Source: Lineus longissimus
Lineage: Eukaryota > Nemertea > Pilidiophora > Heteronemertea > Lineidae
Reading direction: 5' to 3'
NCBI RefSeq assembly: GCF_910592395.1
Contig: NC_088324.1
Location: 4,492,953 to 4,556,952, forward strand
DNA: 64,000 bases
Below are positions 24,246 to 35,530 of this stretch, piece after piece (positions within the stretch are counted from its first letter, which is position 1; each line of letters begins with the position of its first letter). The notes under the pieces are model-generated. The model made no database searches and was not told the DNA's origin. It saw only the letters and a list, made by a program, of their open reading frames with translations. Both the position numbers and the translations under genes were made by a program.

Positions 24246-24468
24246 AGATAGCCCGAAAAGTCCAGGATGCCAATTTTAACAAAATGACAGAAGTGTAACC
24301 TTCTCTTCCAGATATAAGCAACACAAAACATACTTTGAAACAATCCCGGAGGCCCGCCCCATCCTTCAGCCGTGCAAAGTCTGTGGCTGCCGCTGTAACT
24401 CGTACAGCTACGTCCCATCCCGCTGAATGGCTCTCAACTAATCAGGTGCGGCTGTAAAAATTACTCAG

Positions 24469-25306
24469 ATGATTTCACTGCATTGGCTCATCTTACATTG
24501 AAACAAATGGCTGCAATGGATAGCTTGAACCCAAAAATCTATCTCTAGACACCAACATCAACCACCTAGCTGAATTGGTTGCAGAGGTACGGAGCCCTAC
24601 AAGTATTGGCGGCCATCTTGGATCTCACTGCATTGGCCTATCTCACATTGAAACTGATGGCTGCAATGGATAGCTTGACCCCAAAAACCTATGTCTAGAC
24701 ACGAACATCAACCTCCTAGCTGAAATGGTTGCAGAGGTACGGAGTCCAACAGGTATTGGTGGCCATCTTGGATTTCACTGCATTGGCCTATCTTTACATT
24801 GAAACTGCTGGCTGCAATGGATAGCTTGACCCCAAAAACCTAGGTCCAGACACCAACATCAACCTCCAAGCTGAAATGGTTGCAGAGGTACGGAGTCCTA
24901 CAGGTATTGGCGGCCATCTTGGATTTCACTGCATTGGCTCATCTTACATTGAAACTGATGGCTGCAATGGATGGCTTGACCCAAAAACCTATGTCTAGAC
25001 ACCAACATCAACCTCCTAGCTGAATTGGTTGCAGAGTTACAGAGCCCCTATAGGTATTGGCGGCCATCTTTGATTTCACTGCATTGGCTCATCTGACATT
25101 GAAACAAATGGCTGCAATGGATAGCTTGACCCCAAAAACCTATGTCGAGACACCAACATCAACCTCCTAGCTGAATTGGTTGCAGAGGAATGGAGCCCTA
25201 CAGGTATTGGTGGCCATCTTGGATTTCACTGCATTGGCCTATCTTACATTGAAACTGATGGCTGCAATGGATAGCTTGACCCCAAAAACCTATGTCTATG
25301 GGGACC
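24469..25306. repeat. tandem repeat of about 150 bp, 5-6 units
   Basis: The unit carries GATTTCACTGCATTGGC, TGGCTGCAATGGATAGCTTG, CACCAACATCAACCTCCTAG and GGCGGCCATCTTGGATTTCA. GGCCATCTTGG recurs at about 24611, 24760, 24911, 25062 and 25211. It begins right after exon 4 of the FAM221A copy. Confidence 0.9.
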
Positions 25307-26122
25307 TATGTGAGTTTTAGGTCCTACGTACAGGTCTCGAACTTGTAAAATCTGTAACCAGGCCTCCAAATTCCATTATGATGATGAAGAGATTGCCCCA
25401 TACTTGGGAGACTGTTTTGAAACCTTCGCTAATTTTGGAAGATCGGTGCCTGGCTATTTGGTTTTAAAAACCCTATTTTTTCCCATCAAAACAGCACCTT
25501 CCAGGATTTTTTAGTTGGCCGCAGCCATCGATTTGCACTAAATCTAGTATGTATCAACTATTTGATCACATGTGTGTCATGTGACGTCCTTCTTCCTGCG
25601 GGAATTTTGACGTTTATGCTCTTTCTTTAGACAAATTCGCGAAACTCTTATTTCATAGTCTGCTGATCAGCTGCAAGTGCTATGGCATACAAGAATAACC
25701 ATGAGTGGTGATATTATCCTCTTTATCACTGTCGACACTTCCATTGCAGAAGAGGCAAGCATTCATCATACAATGAAATTGAAAAGATTCTGCAAGGGGA
25801 GGAGCATGTGACTGGCTCTGTCTTGAGGATAGGATTTTAAGACTCCTGAACAAGTAAAAATATATAGGAAAAGTCTCTTGTAAAGGAATGCATAAAACTT
25901 TCTGCACCCCTGCTACAGCCCCCCCCCCCCTTAAAGTGTACCTATTGGCTTAGCCTTTAAATTTGCTTGCCTGCTACAGCCCCGCCTTAAAGTGTTCCTA
26001 TTGGCTTAGCCGTAAAATTTGCTTGAGAAAGCAACCATCCAATGCGAAGAACTTTGCAGAGAGCCTAATTTCTAAAAAAAAAAACAAATCAAGGGGATTT
26101 AAAAAAAATTCATTAGTCGAAA
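25307..26122. other. no gene recognised
   Basis: An open stretch near 25337-25510 (plus) reads RTCKICNQASKFH and GDCFETFANFGRSVPGYLV, coherent protein-like sequence that I cannot place; it may be an old exon. A 55-bp direct doubling with TTAAAGTG(T/G)(A/T)CCTATTGGC lies at about 25930-26015. Confidence 0.4.
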
Positions 26123-26207
26123 AATAATTGTCTTATTGCTATAAGACTAATCAAAAACATTTCATTAGTCAAAAACATTTGATTAGTCTTACAGCAATAA
26201 GACAATT
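26123..26207. repeat. hairpin with arms of about 36 bp
   Basis: AATTGTCTTATTGCTATAAG folds onto CTTACAGCAATAAGACAATT; inner arms ACTAATCAAA and TTTGATTAGT. The loop is CATTTCATTAGTC-like. Confidence 0.85.
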
Positions 26208-26224
26208 AAGTAATTCACTACTAA

Positions 26225-26397
26225 CAGTAGAAAGGACAACCTTTGGACTGGCAAATGCTGTCCTTAATTGAAAGTCCTAATTAAACAGTTCAAATTTGCT
26301 GGAAAGGACCAACTTGGGGCCACATCATGACATGCTGTGTCATTAATAGAGGGTGTGTCTGTAAGTAGAGTTGTTTCAGCAAAGGGAAGTTCCACTT
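26225..26397. mobile_element. pogo-like MITE, CAGTGGAACCTC family, copy 2 (decayed)
   Basis: Begins CAGTAGAAAGGACAACC and ends AAGGGAAGTTCCACT followed by TTA. The middle shares CTGTCCTTAA with the copy at 43017-43154. Confidence 0.45.
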
Positions 26398-26565
26398 TAT
26401 TTGTATCACATCCATGTAGAGGGATAAAGATGTAATTCGAAAAGGTAATATCATCCCAAGCAGTAGAATCCTTTGTAGTCCATTATGTCATCAAAAACAT
26501 GCATGGGTGAGGGGTTGAGGAAAGTCCAGTGCTCTGGAGTACCTAAGCAGGGAAAAATCTTTTAA

Positions 26566-26780
26566 AGGGGGACTATAGGCAGGAGCATGGGGGTTAAATT
26601 GGCCATCTGCAGGTGACTAACATAGAGAGTATTAGGGCACTGGGACAGGTTAGATTCAGCATTAAATATATTTCTTGTGAAAGCTTGAATTGTTTAGACA
26701 TACTGTGAGGTGCGAGAGATCCCTATTGGGGACGTTCTGTAACTTTAACTTGTCCGCCCTAGTCTTTAGTGTCCCTTATA
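26566..26780. mobile_element. MITE-like repeat (GGGGGACTATAGGCAG family)
   Basis: Starts AAAGGGGGACTATAGGCAG and ends with a diverged inverse (GCCCTAGTCTTTAGTGTCCC). Related segments lie inside the 1,087-bp element (about 20925-21310), including the GAGAGA(T/C)CC(C/T)(T/A)ATTGG part. Confidence 0.5.
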
Positions 26781-28386
26781 ATTCTTTTCGAATTTCTGAT
26801 CTGGGAGTAAAAAAAAACTAATGTGCATAAAAAGGTTTCTTGTGGGCTAAGGGGGGGCAGGCGATCCTTTTCCATGATGATCATGACAAACATATACTAT
26901 AATAGTAGTAACTCAATTTTTTTTCGAAACGCCTTGTATAAATTCATATCACCATCTCCCTCTGAAAGAAAAGCCAGTCGCGGACCGTACCTCCCACTGA
27001 TGGAAGAGCCCTATCTTTTGTGTGTTTCGACCAATGTACTTGTATTGACAGCTGGGCTAACTCCAACATGTCCAAGGAAAACAAACGGGTCTCTCACCCG
27101 AGTCATGAAATCTATTTTTGCCTGCAAAACGCTAAAGTACCGTTTTCAAGAACCTCGTCGACCGGGTTTCAAAAGTGCGCGAATTTCAAACTGGGTAACT
27201 TTTAGTTTAGGGGTATACCCAGGACGACATCTACCGATTCGGCTTTACTAACCGCACGAAACCTGTTGCAAAATGTTCAACATATTTACATGTATCAAGA
27301 TTGATCATCGTCATCATTTTGAGCGGGTGGGGTAACCCCCACCAAACGTCCCTAATCGCCCCACCCCAGATCTAAGCTAGACTAGCTCATTTACTAACCA
27401 TGCCAATCGCACGAAACCTGTTGCAAAATGTTCAACATAACATCCTCACGTTTCAAGAAAAACCAATGCCAGACCTTTTGTGTGGGTTACCCCTACCAGA
27501 CGCACATAATCATCACCCCCCAACCCCTCCCCCCACCCTGCGTGAACGATGACAAGTGAGAAATTTATTGTACACAGAGTAAGTCTCTTTTCTATCTAAA
27601 CTTTGCACAATTGAATTTGAATGGGAGCCTGGAAAGAGTGAAACATACAAAAGTGCGAAACTTTCCTTCAGAAAACGAAAGCGAGGAAAGCAAAGTGCTG
27701 AAACATTTTGCAACAGGTTTCTAAATGAGCTAGTCTAGCCTATTTTGGGGGTCCATTTATTTATCCCCTCCTTACCACACCCACCACAACGAGCGCGGAA
27801 GACGTTCATATTCTTTGATAGTGACCCTAATTGAGCCTGAGACACTCATAGAAATTGGTTAACTTTTCAGCTAGGTTGACCCTCCCCCCCCCCCCCCCCC
27901 CCCCCAATACTCAAGGAGGCATTAGAAACCTCATATCATCAACGATCCGAGTCGATGTTATGGCGGAATTCTAGAAGCAGGTGTAGTATTAGTCACATAA
28001 AGTAAACTCGACCGACATGGTGCGAGTTGTCGAAGTCAGAGAAGAATGGTGGGTTTTCCCTAATCGTGAATGATTTATTGACTGCTGAGAATAAGATAAT
28101 AAGAATCTACGAGATTGACCACCACAAAGTATGTTGAGTACGCAAAGGGTATATAAAGGATTTGAAGGCATGTGGCTGTAACAGGACTGACACAAAACCA
28201 GCTAGAAGTTGACAAGGATCAGAGAACTTGAGAGATAAATGGTGTTGCCGTTCTACCATCTGCAGATGGGTTACCTCCAGACAGAAGTTAGGAAGAAAGT
28301 AAACCTTCGAGATATAGCCAAGACAAAATGTACGTTTTCGTGAGAATACAACTAGATTGGCACTGGGAGTACAGTGGGACTCAATT
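26781..28386. other. no gene recognised; local inverted repeat
   Basis: ACGAAACCTGTTGCAAAATG occurs at about 27254 and 27412, and its complement at about 27700-27719. The flanks also match in inverse (CTAGACTAGCTCATTTA at about 27377 and complement near 27724). A long C run sits at 27884-27905. The 142-codon frame at 26823-27251 has no domain and is not called. Confidence 0.45.
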
Positions 28387-28394
28387 ACCCTCCT

Positions 28395-29362
28395 ATGGCA
28401 AGCCAAAGCGGAATTTATTCAAGACTGTGGAATTACTATTCAAGAAGTTAAATATATGTTCAAGACCAAAATATGTTCAATCCTCAATCAAATATTGTCA
28501 ACCTTGAATCAAATATGTCCAACCGTTCAACATTTTCAAACATGAATACAAAAAGTTGTAAAATCTCATATATGAAAATATAATGCATTCTTGAATACTT
28601 TTGTTCAACCTTGAATCACATATTGTCAACCTTGAATGAAATATATTCAAGGCGCACGTGACCATATCCAAGACGCACGTGACCACGAAATTGATGACGT
28701 AGAACCCATTGTACTTCTGATGCATTGCGCTTCATGACATGATTGAATTACCGGTAGTGGCATGCATGGCAAACATTATAAACCCTCAAAATACAATCCT
28801 ATACAAATGGCAACTGCTCAAGCTCCCTCATTTCTGAGGGAGCATCTGTCGCAGAATTTCGAAGATCCCGCACGAGATCTTCGAAATTACTGGCATGAGC
28901 CAGTAAATTTAGCTTCTCCTAGTCCATTATAAGGATTCTTCTGTCACTGTCAGTCGTGTGTCTGTTTAGTTTTGTAAAAAACTCATTAAACCTCGTGCGA
29001 AGAATTCGACCTCCGCAACGCATCAGAAGTACCATGGGTTCTACGTCATCAATTTCGTGGTCACGTGCATCTTGGATATAGTCACGTGCGTCTTGAATAT
29101 ATTTCATTCAAGGTTGACAATATTTGATTCAAGGTTGAACAAAAGTATTCAAGAATGCATTATATTTTCATATATGAGATTTTACAACTTTTTGTATTCA
29201 TGTTTTGAAAATGTTCAAGGGTTGGACATATTTGATTCAAGGTAATTGACAATATTTGATTCAAGGTTGACAATATTTGATTCAGGATTGAACATATTTT
29301 GGTCTTGAACATTTTCTTGAATAATTCCACAGTCTTGAATAAATTCCGTTTTGGCTTGCCAT
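28395..29362. mobile_element. 968-bp foldback element with arms of about 335 bp
   Basis: Ends ATGGCAAGCCAAAGCGGAAT and its complement. Flanks ACCCTCCT (28387-28394) and ACCCTCCC (29363-29370) look like an 8-bp target duplication with one change. The arms contain many ATTCAAG, TTGAATCA and TCACGTG pieces and have drifted by small gaps. The central 283 bp (about 28732-29014) is unique and holds two short hairpins and a 41-codon open frame (28808-28933, plus: MATAQAPSFLREHLSQNFED at the start). An 8-bp duplication would suit a hAT-like element; no transposase. Confidence 0.75.
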
Positions 29363-29370
29363 ACCCTCCC

Positions 29371-30493
29371 ACCCTCCCCCCAGATTATGATTAATGATAT
29401 ACTTAGCAGACATCATTTACTTGACCCTACGGGCCTAATGTAATTTGAATTGATAGGATGAAAATGATTAGACACTCCGTCATGAATGCATCTGCCAAGA
29501 AATAGCACGTGGTTATGTTTACCGCAGCCTAAATTAATAGAGAAAAAGGCAATGACACGTGGTATTTCAACACATGTGCAGGCGCAACGTACTCTCTACT
29601 ATACCACAGCAGAGCATTTCACTGTTGTCGATATCGCATTAAACAGTGAACATTCTACTGTGTGTTTGCTTTTGCGCACATTCTCTGCGCAACGAAGAAT
29701 ACCATTGAATATTATATAAATATTGCATGTCAAGCCATAGAATAGTCAAAATTATTTGTCAGGTCAAAAATTATTTCACGAGGCTTTAAACCAAACCTTG
29801 AAGAAATCGGCCCAGCAGGTTTTGCACAGCGACCCAAACCACTGTCAAAGTGATTTTTAATCGGCGGATACGCAAATCATGTATGGAGCCAAGACGTGTA
29901 CATTATGTACTGTAGCCAGTGTGTGTTTACATTAGCAGACGATGTTTGTTTGAAGCGAGTCCAGGCCCAACTTGAATGCCTTGTACTTTCTGTTCGTGGA
30001 TGTAACAGTCCCACCCAATGCAACCTACCTACTTTGTGGGTGTAATTCAAGACCCTGACAGTATCACTGTGCAACTTCCTGGCTTAAAACGCCGTAAATA
30101 TGCTGTTTTTTATCGCCGATTTCGTCGAAATCTTAATGGCCGTCATTTGCAATATCGCGTCATCGATGACGTCAGCCGTGGAATAATGCCGTGGAATAGT
30201 CAAAATTATCGCATGGCACGTGGTCGTGAATGACGCGACGTGATTGGCTCACATACTAATGAGGTATGATAATCTGGAATATTGTTGAATGACCACGTGT
30301 TTTTAATTTGTACTATATATATAGTTTTTGACTGTAGCCGAATAGATGATAAATCAATAAATCAATTTGAATTTGAAATTTTGACTCTTTTATTTCATTT
30401 TAGCAGTGAGGATGGGCGGCTACAGGCGGTATCATTTCCAACAACATGTCACAATAAGAGACCTTTTTCCCCTATGTGCCAGGAGTATGAGGG
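29371..30493. other. no gene recognised; TATA-like site
   Basis: GGAATAGTCAAAATTAT occurs at about 29740 and 30190. CACGTG motifs are frequent (about 29508, 29555, 30218, 30293), and a TATATATA stretch sits at about 30314-30322. A 71-codon plus frame (30018-30233) is basic and unplaced. It may be a decayed element with its own promoter, but I cannot prove it. Confidence 0.35.
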
Positions 30494-31371
30494 GTTGGGG
30501 TGGTTAGGTCCTCTCATTCCCAGCTGCCAGTCACAGTCTGGTAAATTTTTGTCTCAAGTCTGAATTTTGGCAATGATCATGGGTCGGGGTCCTATCATTC
30601 CCAGCCACGAGTCACAATCTGGTAACTTTTTGTCTCACGTATGAAGTTTGGCAGTGATCATGGGTCGGGGTCCTATCATTCACAGCCACGAGACACAATC
30701 TGGGAACTTTTTGTCTCACATATAAAGTTTGGCAGTGATCATGAGTCGGGGTCCTATCATTCACAGCCGCGAGTCACAATCTGGTAACTTTTTGTCTCAC
30801 GTATGAAGTTTGGCAGTGATCAGGGGTCGGGCTCCTATCATTCCCAGCCACGAGTCACAATCTGGTAACTTTTTGTCTCACGTATGAAGTTTGGCAGTGA
30901 TCATGGGTCGGGGTCCTATCATTCCCAGCCGCGAGTCACAATCTGGTAACTTTTTGTATCACGTATGAAGTTTGGCAGTGGTCATGGGTCGGGGTCCCAT
31001 CATTCCCAGCCGTAAGTCACAATCAGGTAACTTTTTGTCTCACATATAAAGTTTGGCAGTGATCAGGGGTCGGGGTCCTATCATTCCCAGCCACGAGTCA
31101 CAATCTGGTAACTTTTTGTCTCACGTATGAAGTTTGGCAGTGATCATGGGTCGGGGTCCTATCATTCACAGCCACGAGTCACAATCTGGTAACTTTTTGT
31201 CTCACATATAAAGTTTGGCAGTGGTCATGGGTCGGGGTCCCATCATTCCAAGCCGTAAGTCACAATCAGGAATTTTTTGTCTCACATATAAAGTTTGGCA
31301 GTGATCAGGGGTCGGGGTCCTATCATTCACAGCCACGAGTCACAATCTGGTAACTTTTTGTCTCACGTATG
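30494..31371. repeat. 81-bp tandem array, about 11 units
   Basis: The unit carries GATCATGGGTCGGGGTCCTA, TCATTCCCAGCCACGAGTCA and CAATCTGGTAACTTTTTGTC, then TCACGTATGAAGTTTGGCAGT. The period is a multiple of three, but every frame meets a stop in each unit, so it is not coding. Two sub-types (CACGTATGAAG and CACATATAAAG) alternate in a pattern that suggests multi-unit copying. Confidence 0.92.
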
Positions 31372-33221
31372 GGCCCACTCATTGTTAATTCAAGAAGCGG
31401 ATAATAGACGGCGAAAGCATCTGGCCAACTGTGAACTGTCTACTGTGTAAGTGGAAAATGGAGACAGTGAAGAGTTCACTGTTTTGTGCGGAGCATGCTC
31501 TGGCAGGCGATCGTAAACAATGATATTATTTCAATTCAGTACATGCGCAATACATTGACTCGCATCGTTGATCATCTGGCCTCCCGCCTGTACCATGTGT
31601 AGGCCTACTCGCCGACGAACTAAATCCGCGCCTCGAGTGTCAAGATCGGCACGGAAAGATGTAGAGCATCTTTCTGTACGCTCAGAATGAGGTTGCTAAA
31701 ACACTAAGTTAAAACTAACAAGAAGCAAAAAACATCCTGAGCAAGCTTGCAAAATACTCGGCGACCAACAAGGTGTTTGATAGTTTATGCAAGTTTCTCG
31801 AATTCGAATATATTTTTGTCTGTCATGTGACCTCGGCAAATTCCCGGCCAATCTTGACACTAGAGGCGCTGATTTCGTTGCTTACAAATTTCGGTACTGT
31901 GCGAGTTTGGCCCAAGCCGCGGTGGAATTGAAAATGTCCTCGTCCATGTATGTCTGTGAGTTTGATTTGAAGAGGCGTTTATCTGCACCATTGGAACAAA
32001 AAAGTCGGAGTGAATTCATTCAGACATAAACAAAATGGTAAGCATATGATATACAACATTCCGGAAATTTCGCAGAAGATGCTGTTCATATTTAACCTGG
32101 CTATTTCCATGTGTTTGGGCTGTTATTTTAAGCTGAACTGTCTCCATTTAAGGTGCCTGCGCCATGTTTAAAAAAAAGTAAGGGTTAAAATTTACAATCC
32201 CCGATCGGAAATGACGTAGTTTGATCGCATTCAACTATAAATCCATTGAACAGTGGTGCCTCGTTAGTCAACCGATGACCTTTTTTTGGGGTGTGATCGG
32301 GGATTGTAAACTCATTCCGAAATGAAGTACTACAAGTGATAGGGAGATGGTAAGAGAGTATGTTTATACCGTCAATGAAAAAAGTTGACCCGGAATCAGA
32401 AAACCACCTCGCCCAGGTGAAATTTTTGCATGCGAGGATTCGTATAGGCTACGCCTATGCACAGCAATTTACCTGGGGAGAGATTTTCTTTTTCCAAAAC
32501 AATACAGGGGACCGATGATTTTTACGCAGAGTAGCCGCTGTTCGGTTGGAGATTTCGTCAAAACAGGGGCGAATCAAAGTGTGACGATACCCTGGGGCGA
32601 ATCGAAATGCATTAAACAACAATCTGCATCGCTGCCAGAGATTATTTTTCTCTTTCCGCAAAGAAGTCGTGCTTTGAACTGGCAAAAGTCCGCAAAAGAT
32701 TTCGAGTGTGCTAACTTTTCCGTAGTACGCATGCGCACCAACATGATCGGTCCAGGGCTGCCTGTTTCGACAACGACTTCGTCAATGTCGTGGCGTGTGG
32801 GAGGATGTAAACGGTCTGGTCCCATTAATAATGCGGTAATCTTGAAAGTACATTGGTCTCAATATCTTATTTCCCCGTTTCCATGACAAAATCCTTGCGT
32901 GAAACCACAACACAACACATCACAAGCCATTTCAATTTTCTGTAGAAAGCGCATGCGCACTAACTCAAACGCATGCGCTACCCTCAAACTATTCAGGACG
33001 AAGTTTGGCGAAGGTCTTTTTGAATTCAAATCCTACACTTGGGTATTGGGATCATTATGCATATCTCCGGGCAAAATACCTTCTCCTGTTTGTTGTGTTT
33101 AGTTTCCTTCCCACATTCTCCCCACCTATTTTCTATACTTTGTCAGCGTCTATTGGGTCAACTGCCATGATGGCATCATCCTAACTATATAATTACTATA
33201 TCCCCCCCTCTCCCCACCTCC
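31372..33221. other. no gene recognised; CpG-rich region with NRF1-like sites
   Basis: GCATGCGCAC or GCATGCGC palindromes, like NRF1 sites of housekeeping promoters, occur at about 32729, 32950 and 32971. A small inverted repeat lies at 32189-32313. Open frames of 76-123 codons (for example 32515-32886 plus) have no recognised domain. It may be a promoter of an unseen gene; weak. Confidence 0.35.
32189..32313. repeat. inverted repeat, 16-bp arms
   Basis: TTTACAATCCCCGATC and its complement GATCGGGGATTGTAAA lie about 90 bp apart. Possible small MITE. Confidence 0.7.
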
Positions 33222-33292
33222 TACTTTTCAAGGTCACATAGGTCAAATGGCATTAATTTGCCATTTGAGTGTAACTGTGACACGTTTCTTAA

Positions 33293-33948
33293 CCCTTTCA
33301 CTGCCGAAGGCGCACTTCTGCGACAATCAATATTATTCCCTTTACTGCCGGAGGCGCACTTCTGCGACAATTATCCACACACTATAAAACCATTGAAATT
33401 TCGTTATTGAGCGTGGTTAGCATAAAGTTTGATAGATGGCGCGGTAGTATAGATGGTTCAGCAAAACATGGCGGATGGTTTTATATTTCGATGTTTGGAA
33501 GTTTATCGAGTAATTTGAAGCCAAAATGACCAAGAAACTGACTGTGTCTGAGGTCCTTGATGAGCTGGATATAGTGAACGATTCGGACTCTGGTGAGGAG
33601 TGCGTCGATGATGATGATGATTTAGATCCTGACTTTGATGTAAATGATGAACAAATTAGCGATAATGAGAGTGTGTATATTGTGTTTTGCCAATTACATA
33701 GTTTTTTCAAAAAAATTGTCGTCCTCATTATAAATTCAAGATGGCGGTATGCAAATTAGGGCAAATTATGGACCCATTTTGAAGAGTAGGCAACACTGAA
33801 CAACTTGTATATACATTGTTTTGCTCTATCTCCAGAGGCTTTCTCTCTACAGGGTGGAGAAATATCCATACTCAAAATCATGTTAAAACAAAGAAACCTA
33901 CCGGCAGGTGAGGTAGCTAAAAATTAGAAGCTGCCGGCAGTGAAAGGG
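33293..33948 (+). mobile_element. piggyBac-type element, internally deleted
   Basis: Ends CCCTTTCACTGCCG and its complement, flanked by TTAA at 33289-33292 and 33949-33952. The host core unit reads CACGTTTCTTAACTG once one TTAA and the element are removed, as in intact units. A 26-bp motif with GGCGCACTTCTGCGACAAT is repeated at about 33307 and 33354. The interior keeps a start codon at 33526 and an acidic frame (KLTVSEVLDELDIVNDSDSG and DDDDDLDPDFDVNDEQ), like the N-terminus of piggyBac transposases; the catalytic part is gone. Confidence 0.85.
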
Positions 33949-34768
33949 TTAACTGGTAGGGCTATGAGCTTGGAAGTTTTTATGCATGACCCCCTAGGTC
34001 AGACCTTTGACAGCCAATTTTGGTCTGATCTGATTCTTTACTGGGCCACCAGGGGCAAAGCTGAAAACACAAAAAGTGTGATATCTCACTTATTATGCCC
34101 CCGCTCAACGAAGTTGAGATGGGGGCATAATGTTCTTGGCTGGTTTCCGCGTCCGCACTCTATTCCGCTCTATAACTCAGGAACCGCTTGTCCGGTAGAC
34201 TTGAAATTTTTATGGTGTGAAGGCCTAGGGTCTCGAAGGTTCCCTATTGATTTTGGGCCAAAGCCCAAATCCAAGATGGCCACCAGGCCACCATATTGGT
34301 TTTTTGCATTCCGACGCCTAACGATAGAACTGAGTGAGTGATAAACCTGAAACTTCTGTGGTGTGATGCTCTGGTGTAGGGGAGGTGCCCTATCGATTCT
34401 GGGCCCGAACTAAAATCCATCATGGCCGCTAGGCGGCCATCTTTGCTTTTCGCATTCTGCCCCATAACTTGAGAACCGAGCGAGTGATAAACCTGAAACT
34501 TCTGTGGTGTGATGCTCTAGTGTAGGGGAGGTGCGCTATTGATTTTGGGCCCGACCTAAAATCCATCATGGCCGCCAGGCGGCCATCTTTGTTTTTTTAT
34601 TCCGCCCCATAACTTGAGAACCGAGTGAGTGATAAACCTGAAACTTCTGTGGTGTGATGTTCTAGTGAAGGGGAGGTGCCCTATTGATTTTGGGCCTGAC
34701 CCAAAATCCAAGATGGCCGCCAGGCCACAAACTTGATTTTTGCATTCCGCCCTATAACAGTTTAACCC

Positions 34769-35005
34769 GAGAACCATTCCATCTCCATTGCATACTGTGA
34801 TCGGCGGAGATTTCAACTACAACCTACTCAAAGAACGTCTTCAAGTGCCGGAACACCCCCTCCATTCATTTCAACAACTCATCAAGGAACCTACAACACT
34901 CAACTGCACACTGTTAGATCACATCTATATCAAGTCGCATCCTGATGAAATTCATGCAGGAGTGTGCAGAACATACTACAGCTACCACAACCCAGTCTAC
35001 TATAC
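34769..35005 (+). pseudogene. EEP endonuclease fragment
   Basis: The frame reads HTVIGGDFNYNLLKE, then QLIKEPTTLNCTLLDHIYIK and a final CRTYYSYHNPVYYTFN. These fit the last motifs of apurinic-type endonucleases (GDFN, LLDHIY, and an SDH motif here changed to SYH). Such domains occur in LINEs and at the C-terminus of Helentron proteins. Given its place inside a Helitron-like unit with hairpin ends, I favour a Helentron source. The upstream part of the protein is absent. Confidence 0.6.
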
Positions 35006-35528
35006 GTTCAATCAGTAATAGAGTGGCCACTTGGCATCCCTTGGAAGCAACTCCTCCACTTCGACCATTGCCTCCACAGCTGCTACCAGAACACCAGCTA
35101 CGATACCCATCCAATTGATGTTCCTCAACTCCCACCTCAGCCCAACACACCAACCCACAAATTCGGCTTCTTCCATGTAAAGCAATGGCGGACGAATGCC
35201 CAAGAGTTGTAACAAGCAAACCGTTTCCACTGTGACGACTGCCTTGATCCACAGCTGCTCTCCGAACACCGATTACGTTGCCAATCACCGCTTTAAGGCT
35301 GATTACTCCACCAAGGACACTTCTTTCCACTGTAACCACCTCCAGAGCTGCTCTCAGAACACCAGTTACAGTGCTCATAATCAGTTCTTTCATGGCTGAT
35401 TACTGCAACAAGGACACGGTTTTCACCATGACCACTGTCTCCAAAGGTACTCTCCAAACCCAACTTACGATGCCCATCATCAGTCCTTTCAATGTTTCAT
35501 GACTGGTTGATGAAAACTTGTCACACTA
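35006..35528. other. interior of Helitron-like element, no gene
   Basis: C-rich, drifting sequence with loosely repeated CCACAGCTGCT and CAGAACACCAG pieces about every 90-110 bp. The long minus-strand frame (34914-35393) is low complexity and not supported. Confidence 0.45.
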
Positions 35529-35530
35529 CA

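Larger units (their letters stand above)
22282..24470 (+). pseudogene. FAM221A: FAM221A-like gene, four exons seen, with frame lesions
   Basis: Four exons join with matching phases at GT-AG borders: exon 1 to 22345 (reads AHVNAYLEYRR), 23737-23815 (IVGDDDGGVMMSPEDFEDYQ), 24080-24177 (RQKNRLYVSWYSPPTGIDCK and CFCTHR) and from 24312 (YKQHKTYFETIPEARPI, then CKVCGCRCNSYSYVP). Order and motifs match FAM221A, a conserved animal protein of unknown biochemical role with a cysteine-rich C-terminal half. Two lesions are visible. The ATG at 22282 is out of frame with the rest of exon 1, a net 16-base loss compared with the copy at 3852. In exon 4 five extra bases near 24414-24420 bring a stop at 24424-24426; without them the frame reads on as LNGSQLIRCGCKNYSDDF. 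Downstream exons were not found; a tandem array follows. Intron 1 holds a Helentron-like element. It could be a real gene with an unusual start and an assembly error, but a pseudogene is more likely. Confidence 0.75.

Noticed and set aside
26823-27251. 142-codon plus-strand open frame
   Set aside because: No family resemblance and overlaps another frame; close to an inverted repeat.
27884-27905. Long C run as a functional signal
   Set aside because: Homopolymer runs of C or G recur (2253, 16249, 27884, 41929, 63709) and are simple low-complexity sequence, possibly of uncertain length in the assembly.
30494-31371. Coding 27-residue repeat from the 81-bp array
   Set aside because: Each of the three plus frames has a stop in every unit (TGA or TAA).
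34914-35393. 159-codon minus-strand frame rich in Val, Gly and Ala
   Set aside because: Reverse of a C-rich drifting repeat within the Helitron-like element; the plus strand carries the endonuclease remnant at its edge.
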